From an uncultured Bacteroidota bacterium (lineage in GTDB: Bacteria > Bacteroidota > Bacteroidia > Chitinophagales > S012-47), in NCBI GenBank assembly GCA_913062655.1, contig CAJXXO010000015.1, forward strand, positions 1 to 19,174: DNA of 19,174 nucleotides, in the 5' to 3' direction. A program made the position numbers and the translations under genes. Every line of letters begins with the position of its first letter. Position 1 is the stretch's first letter. The notes beneath the pieces were generated by a model. The model was not told the origin of the DNA, did no database searches, and saw only the letters and a list, made by a program, of their open reading frames with translations. Positions 5,622 to 13,679 of the stretch are shown piece by piece.

Positions 5622-6980
5622 ATGGCTACCATTTTAATAGTAGATGATGAAAAGAGTATCCGGAAAACGCTTCGCGAAATACTGGAGTACGAGAAATACA
5701 AAGTAGACGAGGCCGCTGACGGGCAGGAAGGTTGGAAAAAGATTCAGGAAAGCACGTACGATGCGGTGTTGCTGGATATCAAGATGCCAAAGATGGATGG
5801 CATGGAACTGCTGGCCAAGGCACAGGAGGAAAGCCCGGATATGCCGGTCATTATGATCAGTGGCCACGGCACCATCGATACGGCTGTAGAAGCGGTGAAG
5901 GCCGGTGCCTTTGATTTTATCTCCAAACCGCCAGACCTGAACCGATTGCTCATCACGGTGCGCAATGCACTGGATAAGTCGCACTTGGTTACAGAGACAA
6001 AGGTGCTCAAGCGAAAAGTAACCAAGACCCGCGAAATAATCGGTGATTCACCTGCCATCGACAAAATCAAATCCACCATTCAGCGCGTAGCGCCTACAGA
6101 AGCCCGGGTATTGATAACCGGAGATAATGGTACGGGAAAAGAATTGGTGGCTCGCTGGATACACGAATTGAGTGCGAGAGCCAGTGGGCCAATGGTGGAA
6201 GTGAACTGTGCCGCCATTCCGGGTGAATTGATCGAAAGTGAGTTGTTTGGCCACGAGAAAGGCGCTTTTACTTCGGCTATCAAACAGCGGATCGGTAAGT
6301 TTGAGCAAGCCAATGGCGGTACCCTCTTTCTGGATGAGATAGGAGACATGAGCCTGTCGGCACAAGCCAAAGTGCTACGAGCACTGCAGGAAAATAAGAT
6401 CATGCGCGTAGGGGGCGATAAGGAAATTGCCGTTAATGTCCGCATTGTGGCAGCTACCAACAAGGATTTGATCAAAGAGATTGAAGAAGGACGATTCCGG
6501 ATGGATCTCTACCATCGCCTTAGTGTAATCTTGATCCATGTGCCATCGCTGAATGAGCGCAAGGAGGATATACCACTGCTGGCCGATCGGTTTGTGAAAG
6601 AGATATGTGAGGATTACAGTATGCCGCACAAGAAGATCTCACCCAAGGCGTTACAGGCGTTACAGGAGATCAACTGGACGGGTAACATCCGCGAACTGCG
6701 TAATGTGATGGAGCGGTTGGTGATCTTAGGGCAAGAACGCATCACAGAAGAGGATGTAGCCAAGTACGTAAGCACGCCACAGTCCATGCAAGATCACGTG
6801 CACTTGTATGAGCGCTTTAGTCGTTTTCAGGAATTTAAAGATTACATCGAAGAGCAGTTTATAGAGCACAAGCTGAAAGCCAATGGCTGGAATGTGAGCA
6901 AGACGGCCGAAGAGCTGGACATACAGCGCAGCCACCTGTACAATAAGATTGAAAAGTTCGATCTGAAGCGCAGCAAGTAA
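5622..6980 (+). CDS. Sigma-54-dependent response regulator (NtrC family)
   Basis: Transcription activator of 452 residues controlled by phosphorylation. The receiver domain (about 1-120) has the acidic pair D8/D9, phospho-acceptor D52 in LLDIKMPKMDG, S80 and K102 in FISKPP. The AAA+ sigma-54 interaction domain (about 140-380) has Walker A GDNGTGKE (167-174), Walker B TLFLDEIGD (about 234-242) and the WTGNIRELRN segment. The DNA-binding HTH domain is at about 418-446 (NVSKTAEELDIQRSHLYNKI). The sigma-54 contact loop reads GAFTSA (214-219) instead of the usual GAFTGA. The architecture is NtrX-like, but no sensor kinase lies next to it. The gene stands about 75 bases after rnpB and ends exactly where the convergent RNase Z gene ends. 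Confidence 0.93.
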   Translation: MATILIVDDEKSIRKTLREILEYEKYKVDEAADGQEGWKKIQESTYDAVLLDIKMPKMDGMELLAKAQEESPDMPVIMISGHGTIDTAVEAVKAGAFDFISKPPDLNRLLITVRNALDKSHLVTETKVLKRKVTKTREIIGDSPAIDKIKSTIQRVAPTEARVLITGDNGTGKELVARWIHELSARASGPMVEVNCAAIPGELIESELFGHEKGAFTSAIKQRIGKFEQANGGTLFLDEIGDMSLSAQAKVLRALQENKIMRVGGDKEIAVNVRIVAATNKDLIKEIEEGRFRMDLYHRLSVILIHVPSLNERKEDIPLLADRFVKEICEDYSMPHKKISPKALQALQEINWTGNIRELRNVMERLVILGQERITEEDVAKYVSTPQSMQDHVHLYERFSRFQEFKDYIEEQFIEHKLKANGWNVSKTAEELDIQRSHLYNKIEKFDLKRSK

Positions 6981-7895
6981 TCAGCCGATCGCGTAGGTTT
7001 CCCCCTCCGTAGCCAATTGCGTATGCGGAAATATGGACTGCGCCTCCTCCAAGAGTGGAGTTAGGTCGGTATACTTAGCGGAATAATGCCCGATCAGTAA
7101 TGCACCCACCTGGTTTCTTTTTGCCAGTTGTGCCGCCTGAAGGGCTGTGGTGTGGTGGGTGTGTGCCGCTCTTTCCGCATGTTCCTGTAAAAAGGTGGCC
7201 TCATGGTACAGCAGGTCTACACCTTGCAGGTAGGCATCCCAATGGGTAAGGGGCAGGGTATCAGTGAAGTAAGCGTATTTCCGCGGTGGTAGTGGATCTT
7301 GTGTCAGGAGACGATTGGGTATTACTGTGCCATCCGGTTGGGTGTAGTCGGCTCCTTTTTTGATCGCATTGATGGCCTCAACAGGTACACCGTATTCATG
7401 CCCGGCTTTGGGGTTGTATTTCCGTTCTCTTTCCTTTTCAGCTACTACAAAACCCACACAGGCAATGCGATGCTGCAGTGGTAAGCTGTAAATGGTTACG
7501 GCTTCATTATCCACCAAAATACTGGGGCTCTCCATAGGAACCGGATGAAAATGCAAATCCAGTTGCAATTGCAAAGAGCTTGCCTGAAACTGCGTCTTCA
7601 AAATTGTTTCTAAAGCAGGCGGACCATACAAATGCAAGGGCTTTTCGTGTCGAAGCAGATTTAGGGTGGTCAATAGCCCCGGCAAACCAAAGTAATGATC
7701 GCCATGAAGGTGAGAGATAAAGATGTGTTCGATCTTACTGCGCTTGAGGCCGAAACGCTGCAGTTGCATTTGTGTACCTTCTCCGCAGTCGAAGAGCAGG
7801 TAGGTATGGTTGTGGTTGACCAATTGTGCGCTAGGGTGGCGAAAGTGTGCCGGTAGGGCTGAGCTGGTGCCCAGCACAGTAACCTCAAAGGTCAT
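6981..7895 (-). CDS. rnz: Ribonuclease Z (tRNase Z)
   Basis: Zinc metallo-beta-lactamase-fold endonuclease that cuts 3' trailers from pre-tRNAs. The 304 residues (the usual short-form length) have the N-terminal GTSSALP segment, the metal ligand motif HLHGDH (H62-H67), DCGEGTQMQLQRFG, the central PGRxH-type region, and the later TDTLP and IGHYSAKY ligand segments. Its ATG overlaps the stop of the upstream STAS gene by four bases (ATGA), indicating a translationally coupled pair. Its stop codon directly abuts the stop of the plus-strand response regulator. Confidence 0.95.
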   Translation of the reverse strand: MTFEVTVLGTSSALPAHFRHPSAQLVNHNHTYLLFDCGEGTQMQLQRFGLKRSKIEHIFISHLHGDHYFGLPGLLTTLNLLRHEKPLHLYGPPALETILKTQFQASSLQLQLDLHFHPVPMESPSILVDNEAVTIYSLPLQHRIACVGFVVAEKERERKYNPKAGHEYGVPVEAINAIKKGADYTQPDGTVIPNRLLTQDPLPPRKYAYFTDTLPLTHWDAYLQGVDLLYHEATFLQEHAERAAHTHHTTALQAAQLAKRNQVGALLIGHYSAKYTDLTPLLEEAQSIFPHTQLATEGETYAIG

Positions 7896-8269
7896 TCAGT
7901 CTCCTCTTTGAAATCACGCTCCAATTCCTCCATCAATACAAAGTCTACGGCTTCATCTACCGTGGGCACGAGGTTCAACACATTCTGCAGTTGAGAAATT
8001 TCGATGAGCTTCTGCACTTGGGGGTTCAGGGCTGACATGACAAAGGAGCCTTCCGCTTCCTTGCATACCCGGTTGCCGATCAGGATGGCACTCAGTCCTG
8101 AGGAGTCTACGGAGCTGACATGTGCCATGTCCAGGATTAGGTTTTTATACCCTTCCGCATTCATTAAGACCAACTCAGACTTCAACTGTGGTGCATTGGC
8201 AGAGGTGAGTCGCTCTTCATTCAATGTAAGAATGGCGTATTTATCGCGTTTATCAATCGAAAATTTCAT
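7892..8269 (-). CDS. STAS-domain protein (anti-anti-sigma factor type)
   Basis: A 125-residue single-domain STAS protein of the SpoIIAA/RsbV kind. The phosphorylation loop VDSSGLSA carries the expected serine (S57, second Ser of DSSG). The surrounding strands (YKNLILDMAHV and FVMSALNPQVQKL) fit the fold. A Glu-rich C-terminal tail follows (about 112-125). In the classical system such proteins release a sigma factor from its anti-sigma kinase; no kinase or sigma gene is nearby here, so the partner is unknown. It overlaps rnz by four bases and is upstream in the pair. A 253-base gap separates it from divergent clpC. Confidence 0.88.
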   Translation of the reverse strand: MKFSIDKRDKYAILTLNEERLTSANAPQLKSELVLMNAEGYKNLILDMAHVSSVDSSGLSAILIGNRVCKEAEGSFVMSALNPQVQKLIEISQLQNVLNLVPTVDEAVDFVLMEELERDFKEETE

Positions 8270-8289
8270 AGTCTCGGTTGTTTAACACT

Positions 8290-8297
8290 CTAAATTA
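8290..8297 (-). promoter_or_regulatory. Putative -7 box for the STAS-rnz pair
   Basis: TAATTTAG on the minus strand matches TAnnTTTG at 7 of 8 positions, the same variant seen before dnaX, 20 bases upstream of the STAS start. No -33 TTG is clear; a 12-base palindrome lies about 23 bases farther upstream. Confidence 0.35.
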
Positions 8298-8320
8298 GCA
8301 ATAATGAACCACTCTCCACG

Positions 8321-8332
8321 TCTTACGTAAGA
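8321..8332. repeat. Perfect 12-bp palindrome between the STAS and clpC genes
   Basis: TCTTACGTAAGA is self-complementary over all 12 bases. It stands just upstream of the likely STAS promoter and about 190 bases before clpC, in the 253-base divergent region. It could be an operator, but no second copy was noticed. The rest of this intergenic region shows only an imperfect -7-like ATATTTTG (8356-8363) and a small AT-rich inverted repeat (TTAAG/CTTAA, 8465-8478); I found no convincing clpC promoter in it. Confidence 0.4.
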
Positions 8333-8522
8333 GTCGTCTGAGGATTGTATGGGGTATATTTTGTCGCAGAAATAATCGCCCCTTTGTCGGCATTCTTCTA
8401 TTTTTAAGATTCAGGCGGGTTTTCGGAACGTTACCATTCGGCTTCGGTTATCCTTCTAAGTGAATTAAGTTACCTTAACAGTAGCTCAGAACATTACAAA
8501 ACAGCGAATCGTTTATCACCAT

Positions 8523-11072
8523 ATGGAAGCGAAATTTTCACAAAAAGTAAAAGAGGTCATCTCCTTCAGTAGGGAAGAAGCGTTGCGGTTGGGGCATGAC
8601 TACATCGGCACAGAGCATTTGCTGCTGGGCTTGATTCGGGAGGGCGAAGGATTGGCCATTCAAGTGCTTCGTTCGTTAGATGTTGACATTGTCTTCCTCC
8701 GGAAAGCTATTGAGGATGCCATCAAGGATAAAGCCGGCCGACAGAATGTTCAATCTAAAAACCTGCCCCTTACCAAGCAAGCGGAGAAAGTGTTGAAGAT
8801 CACAGTATTGGAGGCTAAGATATTCAAGAGTGATCTCATCGGTACCGAGCATTTGATGCTGTCTATCCTGAAGAATAAGGATAACGTAGCTACACAAGTA
8901 CTCAGCAAAGTCGATGTAGACTATGACATCTTTAAAGCGGAGCTGGAATACATGAAACATGATATTAAGGATGAACTGACCAACGACCCGGGCGATGAAG
9001 AATCATTCGAAGAACCATCAAAAGGGTATGGCAGTGGCCGCAGCAAAGGAGGAACCGCGAAGTCGAAAACGCCTGTGCTCGACAATTTTGGCCGCGATAT
9101 TACCAAGTTGGCAGAAGAGGGCAACCTTGACCCCATTGTTGGCCGGGAGACAGAAATTGAGCGGGTAAGTCAAATCCTGAGCCGGAGAAAGAAAAATAAC
9201 CCTATTCTCATTGGTGAGCCAGGCGTAGGTAAAACCGCCATCGTGGAAGGCCTCGCCCTTCGCATTGTGCAGCGCAAGGTAAGCCGCGTGTTGTTTAACA
9301 AGCGCCTGGTGATGCTCGATCTGGCTGCCTTAGTAGCCGGTACAAAGTATCGGGGACAATTTGAGGAGCGGATGAAGGCTATCATGAATGAGCTGGAAAA
9401 AAACCGCGATGTCATCCTCTTTATTGATGAAATTCATACCATCGTAGGTGCTGGTGGTGCCACCGGCTCGCTGGATGCCAGCAATATTTTCAAGCCTGCC
9501 CTAGCGCGTGGTGAATTGCAATGCATTGGGGCTTCTACTTTGGATGAGTATCGACAGTATATCGAAAAGGATGGTGCACTCGACAGACGCTTCCAGAAAG
9601 TGTTGATCGATCCTCCTACCTCTGACGAGACGATGCAGATACTCAACAACATCAAGGAAAAGTACGAGGAGTATCACAACGTAGACTACTCTGACGAAGC
9701 GGTTGAGGCTTGCGTAAAGTTGAGTAATCGCTATATCACCGATCGCTTTTTGCCAGATAAGGCCATAGATGTTTTGGATGAAGTCGGTGCCCGCGTACAC
9801 TTGAAAAACATTCACGTGCCAAAGAATATTCTGGAGCTGGAAGGCAAGATCGAAGAGATCAAGGAAGAGAAAAACCAGGTCGTTAAGAGCCAGCGGTATG
9901 AAGAAGCGGCCAAGCTGCGTGATACGGAAAAGAAATTGCTCGAAGATCTCGACCATGCCAAAAAGGATTGGGAAGAGCAGGTAAAAACAGAGCGTTATCC
10001 GGTCAATGATGACGACATTGCTGAAGTGGTAGCCATGATGACGGGCATACCGGTGAAGCGAATTGCACAGAGCGAAAGCAATCGCTTGAAGCATATGAAA
10101 GAAGATATGCAAAAAGCGATCATCGGACAGGATGAGGCTATCAGTAAGATTACCAAAGCCATACAGCGTAACCGCGTAGGCTTGAAAGACCCGAAAAAGC
10201 CAATTGGCAGTTTCATCTTCCTGGGTCCAACAGGGGTCGGTAAAACTGAATTAGCAAAAGCGCTGGCACGCTATCTCTTTGATAGTGATGATACCCTCAT
10301 TCGCATCGATATGAGTGAGTATATGGAGAAGTTCTCTGTAAGCCGACTTATCGGTGCCCCTCCGGGTTATGTAGGGTATGAGGAAGGCGGACAGCTCACA
10401 GAGCGGGTGCGCAGAAAGCCGTACAGCGTAATTCTGCTGGATGAAATCGAAAAGGCCCACCCGGATGTATTCAATATTCTGCTACAGGTGTTGGATGATG
10501 GACAGTTGACAGATGGTCTGGGCCGTAAGGTGGACTTCAAGAACACCTTGATCATTATGACTTCAAATATTGGTGTGCGCCAGTTGAAGGACTTCGGCCA
10601 AGGGGTCGGTTTCGCTACGCAGGCCAAGAAAGACCAGGCTGAATCGTATGCCAAGAGTGTGATTGAAAACGCACTGAAGCGTACTTTCTCGCCTGAGTTT
10701 CTCAATCGAATTGATGATGTAGTCATTTTCAACAGCCTGGAGCGCGAGCATATCTTCCAGATCATCGACATTGCATTGGTAGATGTACGCAAGCGTTTAG
10801 AAGGCTTGGGCTACCAAATCGAATTGACGGAAAGTGCCAAAGACTTCTTGTCTGAGAAGGGGTATGACCCGCAGTTTGGTGCCAGACCCTTGCACCGGGC
10901 GATACAGAAATACATGGAGGACCCATTGGCGGAGGAAATTCTCAATGGAAGCTTCGAGGAAGGCATCACCATATTGATTGACCATGAAGAAGGAGCGGAA
11001 GAGATGAAGATATCGGTGAAAGGAGACGGCAAGAGTAAGCCTAAAGAAGAACCTTCTGAAGAGTCTAAATAA
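8523..11072 (+). CDS. clpC: ClpC-type AAA+ chaperone-unfoldase of the Clp protease
   Basis: ATPase that unfolds proteins and feeds them to ClpP. The 849 residues contain, in order, an N-terminal double Clp_N domain (about 1-145, with two GTEHLL/GTEHLM repeats), a Glu/Gly/Lys-rich linker (about 150-185), and AAA-1 with Walker A GEPGVGKT (231-238) and Walker B ILFIDEIH. A UVR-like coiled middle segment (about 430-465, KSQRYEEAAKLRD) follows. AAA-2 has Walker A GPTGVGKT (568-575) and Walker B ILLDEIEKAHPDV. The ClpP-binding loop has the VGF form (695-697). The C-terminal tail is rich in Glu, Lys and Ser. These are ClpC rather than ClpB features: the middle domain is short. It is transcribed alone, between a divergent gene pair and a terminator. 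Confidence 0.97.
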   Translation: MEAKFSQKVKEVISFSREEALRLGHDYIGTEHLLLGLIREGEGLAIQVLRSLDVDIVFLRKAIEDAIKDKAGRQNVQSKNLPLTKQAEKVLKITVLEAKIFKSDLIGTEHLMLSILKNKDNVATQVLSKVDVDYDIFKAELEYMKHDIKDELTNDPGDEESFEEPSKGYGSGRSKGGTAKSKTPVLDNFGRDITKLAEEGNLDPIVGRETEIERVSQILSRRKKNNPILIGEPGVGKTAIVEGLALRIVQRKVSRVLFNKRLVMLDLAALVAGTKYRGQFEERMKAIMNELEKNRDVILFIDEIHTIVGAGGATGSLDASNIFKPALARGELQCIGASTLDEYRQYIEKDGALDRRFQKVLIDPPTSDETMQILNNIKEKYEEYHNVDYSDEAVEACVKLSNRYITDRFLPDKAIDVLDEVGARVHLKNIHVPKNILELEGKIEEIKEEKNQVVKSQRYEEAAKLRDTEKKLLEDLDHAKKDWEEQVKTERYPVNDDDIAEVVAMMTGIPVKRIAQSESNRLKHMKEDMQKAIIGQDEAISKITKAIQRNRVGLKDPKKPIGSFIFLGPTGVGKTELAKALARYLFDSDDTLIRIDMSEYMEKFSVSRLIGAPPGYVGYEEGGQLTERVRRKPYSVILLDEIEKAHPDVFNILLQVLDDGQLTDGLGRKVDFKNTLIIMTSNIGVRQLKDFGQGVGFATQAKKDQAESYAKSVIENALKRTFSPEFLNRIDDVVIFNSLEREHIFQIIDIALVDVRKRLEGLGYQIELTESAKDFLSEKGYDPQFGARPLHRAIQKYMEDPLAEEILNGSFEEGITILIDHEEGAEEMKISVKGDGKSKPKEEPSEESK

Positions 11073-11077
11073 ACAGA

Positions 11078-11104
11078 AAAGGCCAACCGAGCGGGTTGGC
11101 CTTT
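11078..11104. terminator. Bidirectional Rho-independent terminator between clpC and fabI
   Basis: Stem GGCCAACC / GGTTGGCC extended by AAA/TTT, loop GAGCG. In the plus direction it is followed by TTTATTTTT, in the minus direction by TTTTC, so it can end both clpC and the convergent bamD-to-fabI operon. Confidence 0.9.
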
Positions 11105-11125
11105 ATTTTTGCTGGGGGTAGCCGG

Positions 11126-11944
11126 TTATTCATTTCCGCCTACCATATCCATAATCGCCTCGCTAACACCAGTGCTGGAGAAGCCGCCATCATGGTAGAG
11201 GTTTTGCATGGTCACATACCGGGTTAAGTCACTAAACATGGCTACGCAGTAGTCGGCACAGGCCTCACCGGGCGCATTGCCGATAGGTGACATCTTATCC
11301 GCATAGCTCAGGAACGTATCAAATCCTTTCACACCCGTACCGGCTGTGGTCGGTGTAGGTGATTGGCTGATCGTGTTGACACGTACCTTTTTCTCTTTAC
11401 CAAACCAATAGCCAAAGCTACGGGCAATGCTCTCGAGCAGGGCTTTGGCATCGGCCATATCATTATAGCTCGGAAAGGTACGCTGCGCAGCTATATAGCT
11501 TAGTCCCAGGATAGAGCCCCAATCGTTCATCGCATCAAGCTTCCAGGCTGTCTGCATGGTTTTGTGAAAAGAGGCGGCAGATACATCCATTGTTTTCAGG
11601 TACCAGTCGTGCTTCAGTTCTGTATAGCCTTTGTTCTTTCGCACATTTGGGCTCATACCTATGGAATGGAGAACGAAGTCCAGGGGACCGCCCAGTTTGT
11701 CCATGGCTTGTGTGAATAGTTGTTCCAAGTCCTCCATGGAAGTAGCATCTGCCGGTATGATTTCACTGCCGGTCTTTTCCGCGAGTTGTTGAATGCCGCC
11801 CAACCGCATGGCTACGGGTGCATTGGTCAATACAAAGGTGGCACCTTCCTCGTGGCAACGTTCGGCCACTTTCCAGGCGATAGAGTTTTCATCGAGGGCA
11901 CCGAATATGATGCCGCGCTTTCCTTGTAACAGATTATTTGACAT
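11126..11944 (-). CDS. fabI: Enoyl-[acyl-carrier-protein] reductase (NADH)
   Basis: Last reductive step of type II fatty-acid elongation, cytoplasmic. The 272-residue short-chain dehydrogenase has the FabI nucleotide-binding start (KRGIIFGALDENSIAWKVA), the VLHSIGMSP segment near residue 93, and the catalytic pattern Y150, Y160 and K167 (SYIAAQRTFPSYNDMADAK), which keeps the ten-residue Tyr-Tyr spacing of E. coli FabI. The VRVNTISQSPTPT segment follows. It is the last gene of the minus-strand operon, 30 bases after recN, and has its own possible -7 box. It ends just before the terminator shared with clpC. Confidence 0.95.
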   Translation of the reverse strand: MSNNLLQGKRGIIFGALDENSIAWKVAERCHEEGATFVLTNAPVAMRLGGIQQLAEKTGSEIIPADATSMEDLEQLFTQAMDKLGGPLDFVLHSIGMSPNVRKNKGYTELKHDWYLKTMDVSAASFHKTMQTAWKLDAMNDWGSILGLSYIAAQRTFPSYNDMADAKALLESIARSFGYWFGKEKKVRVNTISQSPTPTTAGTGVKGFDTFLSYADKMSPIGNAPGEACADYCVAMFSDLTRYVTMQNLYHDGGFSSTGVSEAIMDMVGGNE

Positions 11945-11969
11945 GTGTTTTGGATTGCAGTTAGGTCCT

Positions 11970-11977
11970 CAAAACTA
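11970..11977 (-). promoter_or_regulatory. Putative internal -7 box for fabI
   Basis: TAGTTTTG on the minus strand fully matches TAnnTTTG; it overlaps the recN stop codon and lies 25 bases before the fabI ATG. The -33 element is not clear, so it may add to read-through from the operon or be coincidental. Confidence 0.35.
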
Positions 11978-13639
11978 CGACATTCGCAAGAGTTCTCGTG
12001 CGCTCTCCAGAGCGGAAGAAGAAGGCCGCTCACCCCCAATCATTTGTGCAATGGCTTTCACCCGGTTGTCTCCTTCCAATGCTTGCAAGCGCGTTTGGGT
12101 ATGTCCGTTTTGCTCTTCTTTGTAGACAAAAAGGTGCTTGTGCCCCTGGCTGGCGATTTGTGGCAGGTGGGTAATGACCAGTACTTGATGGTGGTCTGCC
12201 AATTGGTGCAACAGCTCGCCCACCTTTAGGGCTACTTCACCGGAAATGCCCGTGTCAATCTCATCAAAAATCAAGGTAGGCAGCGCTGTGGAGGCGGCTA
12301 CCAGCGACTTAATGACCAGCATCAACCGGGACAGTTCTCCCCCGGATGCGACTTTCACGATGGGTTGCGGGGTAGCCCCTTTATTGGCGCTAAAATAAAA
12401 GCCGATGGTATCAATACCATCCGGACCGGGCGTTTCACCTGTTGCCTCAACGGCTACCTGCAGTTGCGCTTTGGGCAGTCCTACCTCCGGCAGCAGTGCA
12501 TTAACCTTATCCTGGAGCTGTTTGGCCGCAGCCTGTCGTGCTTTTGACAACTGTTGTGCAGTTTGGAGCAGTTGCTTCTCCTGCTGCTGTAGTGATCGTT
12601 CCAGGTCTGCAATACGATCGGAGCGGTCGGTCATACCCTGCTGGCTGGCCTCCCATTCTGCTTGCAAGCGCATAAGCTCTGCCAAGGTGTTAACCCCATG
12701 TTTCTTTTCCAGTCGGTAAATTTCATTCAGCCGATCTTGCAGCGTTTGAATCTGCTCTTCATCCAGGGTAACCGACTGCTCCACATGCTCCATTTCCCGT
12801 TGTATGTCTTGTAGCTCAGCCATGGCGCTATCCAGCCGTTGGTAGAGTTGCTCGATCTGCTGATTGTATCCTGTAAGAGGGCGCAAGGCCTGTTGCACTT
12901 GTGCCAGTACTTCGGTGGCGCTTTGCTCGTGGCCCCCCAACGCTTGTTGTGCAGCGAATAAGCCCTGTTTGATGTGCTCGGCATGGGTAAGGGTGTCGAG
13001 TTCCTCTTCGAGCCGTTCCTGTTCTTTGGGGTCCTCCAGTTCCAGTGCTTTTACTTCCTGGAGCTGAAAGGCCAGATAATCTGCCTCTTGCTGGGCTTGC
13101 CGATCAGCTTCTTGCAGGTATTTCAGTTCTTTACTGTCTGCACTATAGGCTCGATAGGCCCTTCGATAGGCTTGCATCTGCTTTTCATGGCCAGCTAAGG
13201 CATCCAACACTTGCCGTTGGAAGGCTTGCTGCCCCAGTTCTAATGTCTCATGTTGTTGGTGGAGGTCAATGATTTGACTGGCCAGGTCGCGCAGGACGGT
13301 CAGCCTTACTGGTGTGTCATTGATAAAGGCACGGGATTTACCCTGTGGGTTGATCTCCCTACGCAATAGCGTAGTGTCGTCATAGTCCAGCTCATGTTGC
13401 GCAAAGAAGTGCTCTAACGCATAGTTGTTTAGCGTGACGGTAGCTTCTACAATACATTTCTCGGCACGATTAAAAAGTACGGAAGTGTCTGCCCGCTTGC
13501 CAAGCACCAGTGATAGTGCGCCTAACAGAATGGATTTTCCGGCCCCGGTTTCACCGGTAATAGTGGTCAGACCCTTATCGGGCTGGAGTTCCAGCCGATC
13601 GATAATGGCATAGTTTTGTATGAAAAGCGAGGTAAGCAT
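11975..13639 (-). CDS. recN: DNA repair protein RecN
   Basis: SMC-like ATPase involved in double-strand break repair. The 554 residues have an N-terminal half-ATPase with Walker A GETGAGKS (29-36) and the start MLTSLFIQNYAIIDRLEL typical of the family. Long Gln/Glu/Leu-rich coiled-coil arms follow (about 150-375). The C-terminal half-ATPase has the ABC signature VASGGELSRLML and Walker B LIFDEIDTGISGEVA, then VLVITHLPQIAS. The length is normal. It lies 40 bases after the DUF4835-type gene and 30 bases before fabI in the same operon. No SOS box was recognised upstream. Confidence 0.97.
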   Translation of the reverse strand: MLTSLFIQNYAIIDRLELQPDKGLTTITGETGAGKSILLGALSLVLGKRADTSVLFNRAEKCIVEATVTLNNYALEHFFAQHELDYDDTTLLRREINPQGKSRAFINDTPVRLTVLRDLASQIIDLHQQHETLELGQQAFQRQVLDALAGHEKQMQAYRRAYRAYSADSKELKYLQEADRQAQQEADYLAFQLQEVKALELEDPKEQERLEEELDTLTHAEHIKQGLFAAQQALGGHEQSATEVLAQVQQALRPLTGYNQQIEQLYQRLDSAMAELQDIQREMEHVEQSVTLDEEQIQTLQDRLNEIYRLEKKHGVNTLAELMRLQAEWEASQQGMTDRSDRIADLERSLQQQEKQLLQTAQQLSKARQAAAKQLQDKVNALLPEVGLPKAQLQVAVEATGETPGPDGIDTIGFYFSANKGATPQPIVKVASGGELSRLMLVIKSLVAASTALPTLIFDEIDTGISGEVALKVGELLHQLADHHQVLVITHLPQIASQGHKHLFVYKEEQNGHTQTRLQALEGDNRVKAIAQMIGGERPSSSALESARELLRMS

Positions 13640-13679
13640 ACCGGTGGCTAAAGTTACAAAATGGCCACACGGTGCAGGG

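Noticed and set aside
8355..8363. TATATTTTG as a clpC promoter
   Set aside because: The spacing between TA and TTTG is one base too long and no -33 TTG is found at 17-23 bases; kept only as a weak possibility in the palindrome entry.
13649..13656. TAACTTTA as a recN promoter
   Set aside because: It matches 7 of 8 positions but lacks a -33 element, and recN is well explained by read-through from the upstream operon genes.
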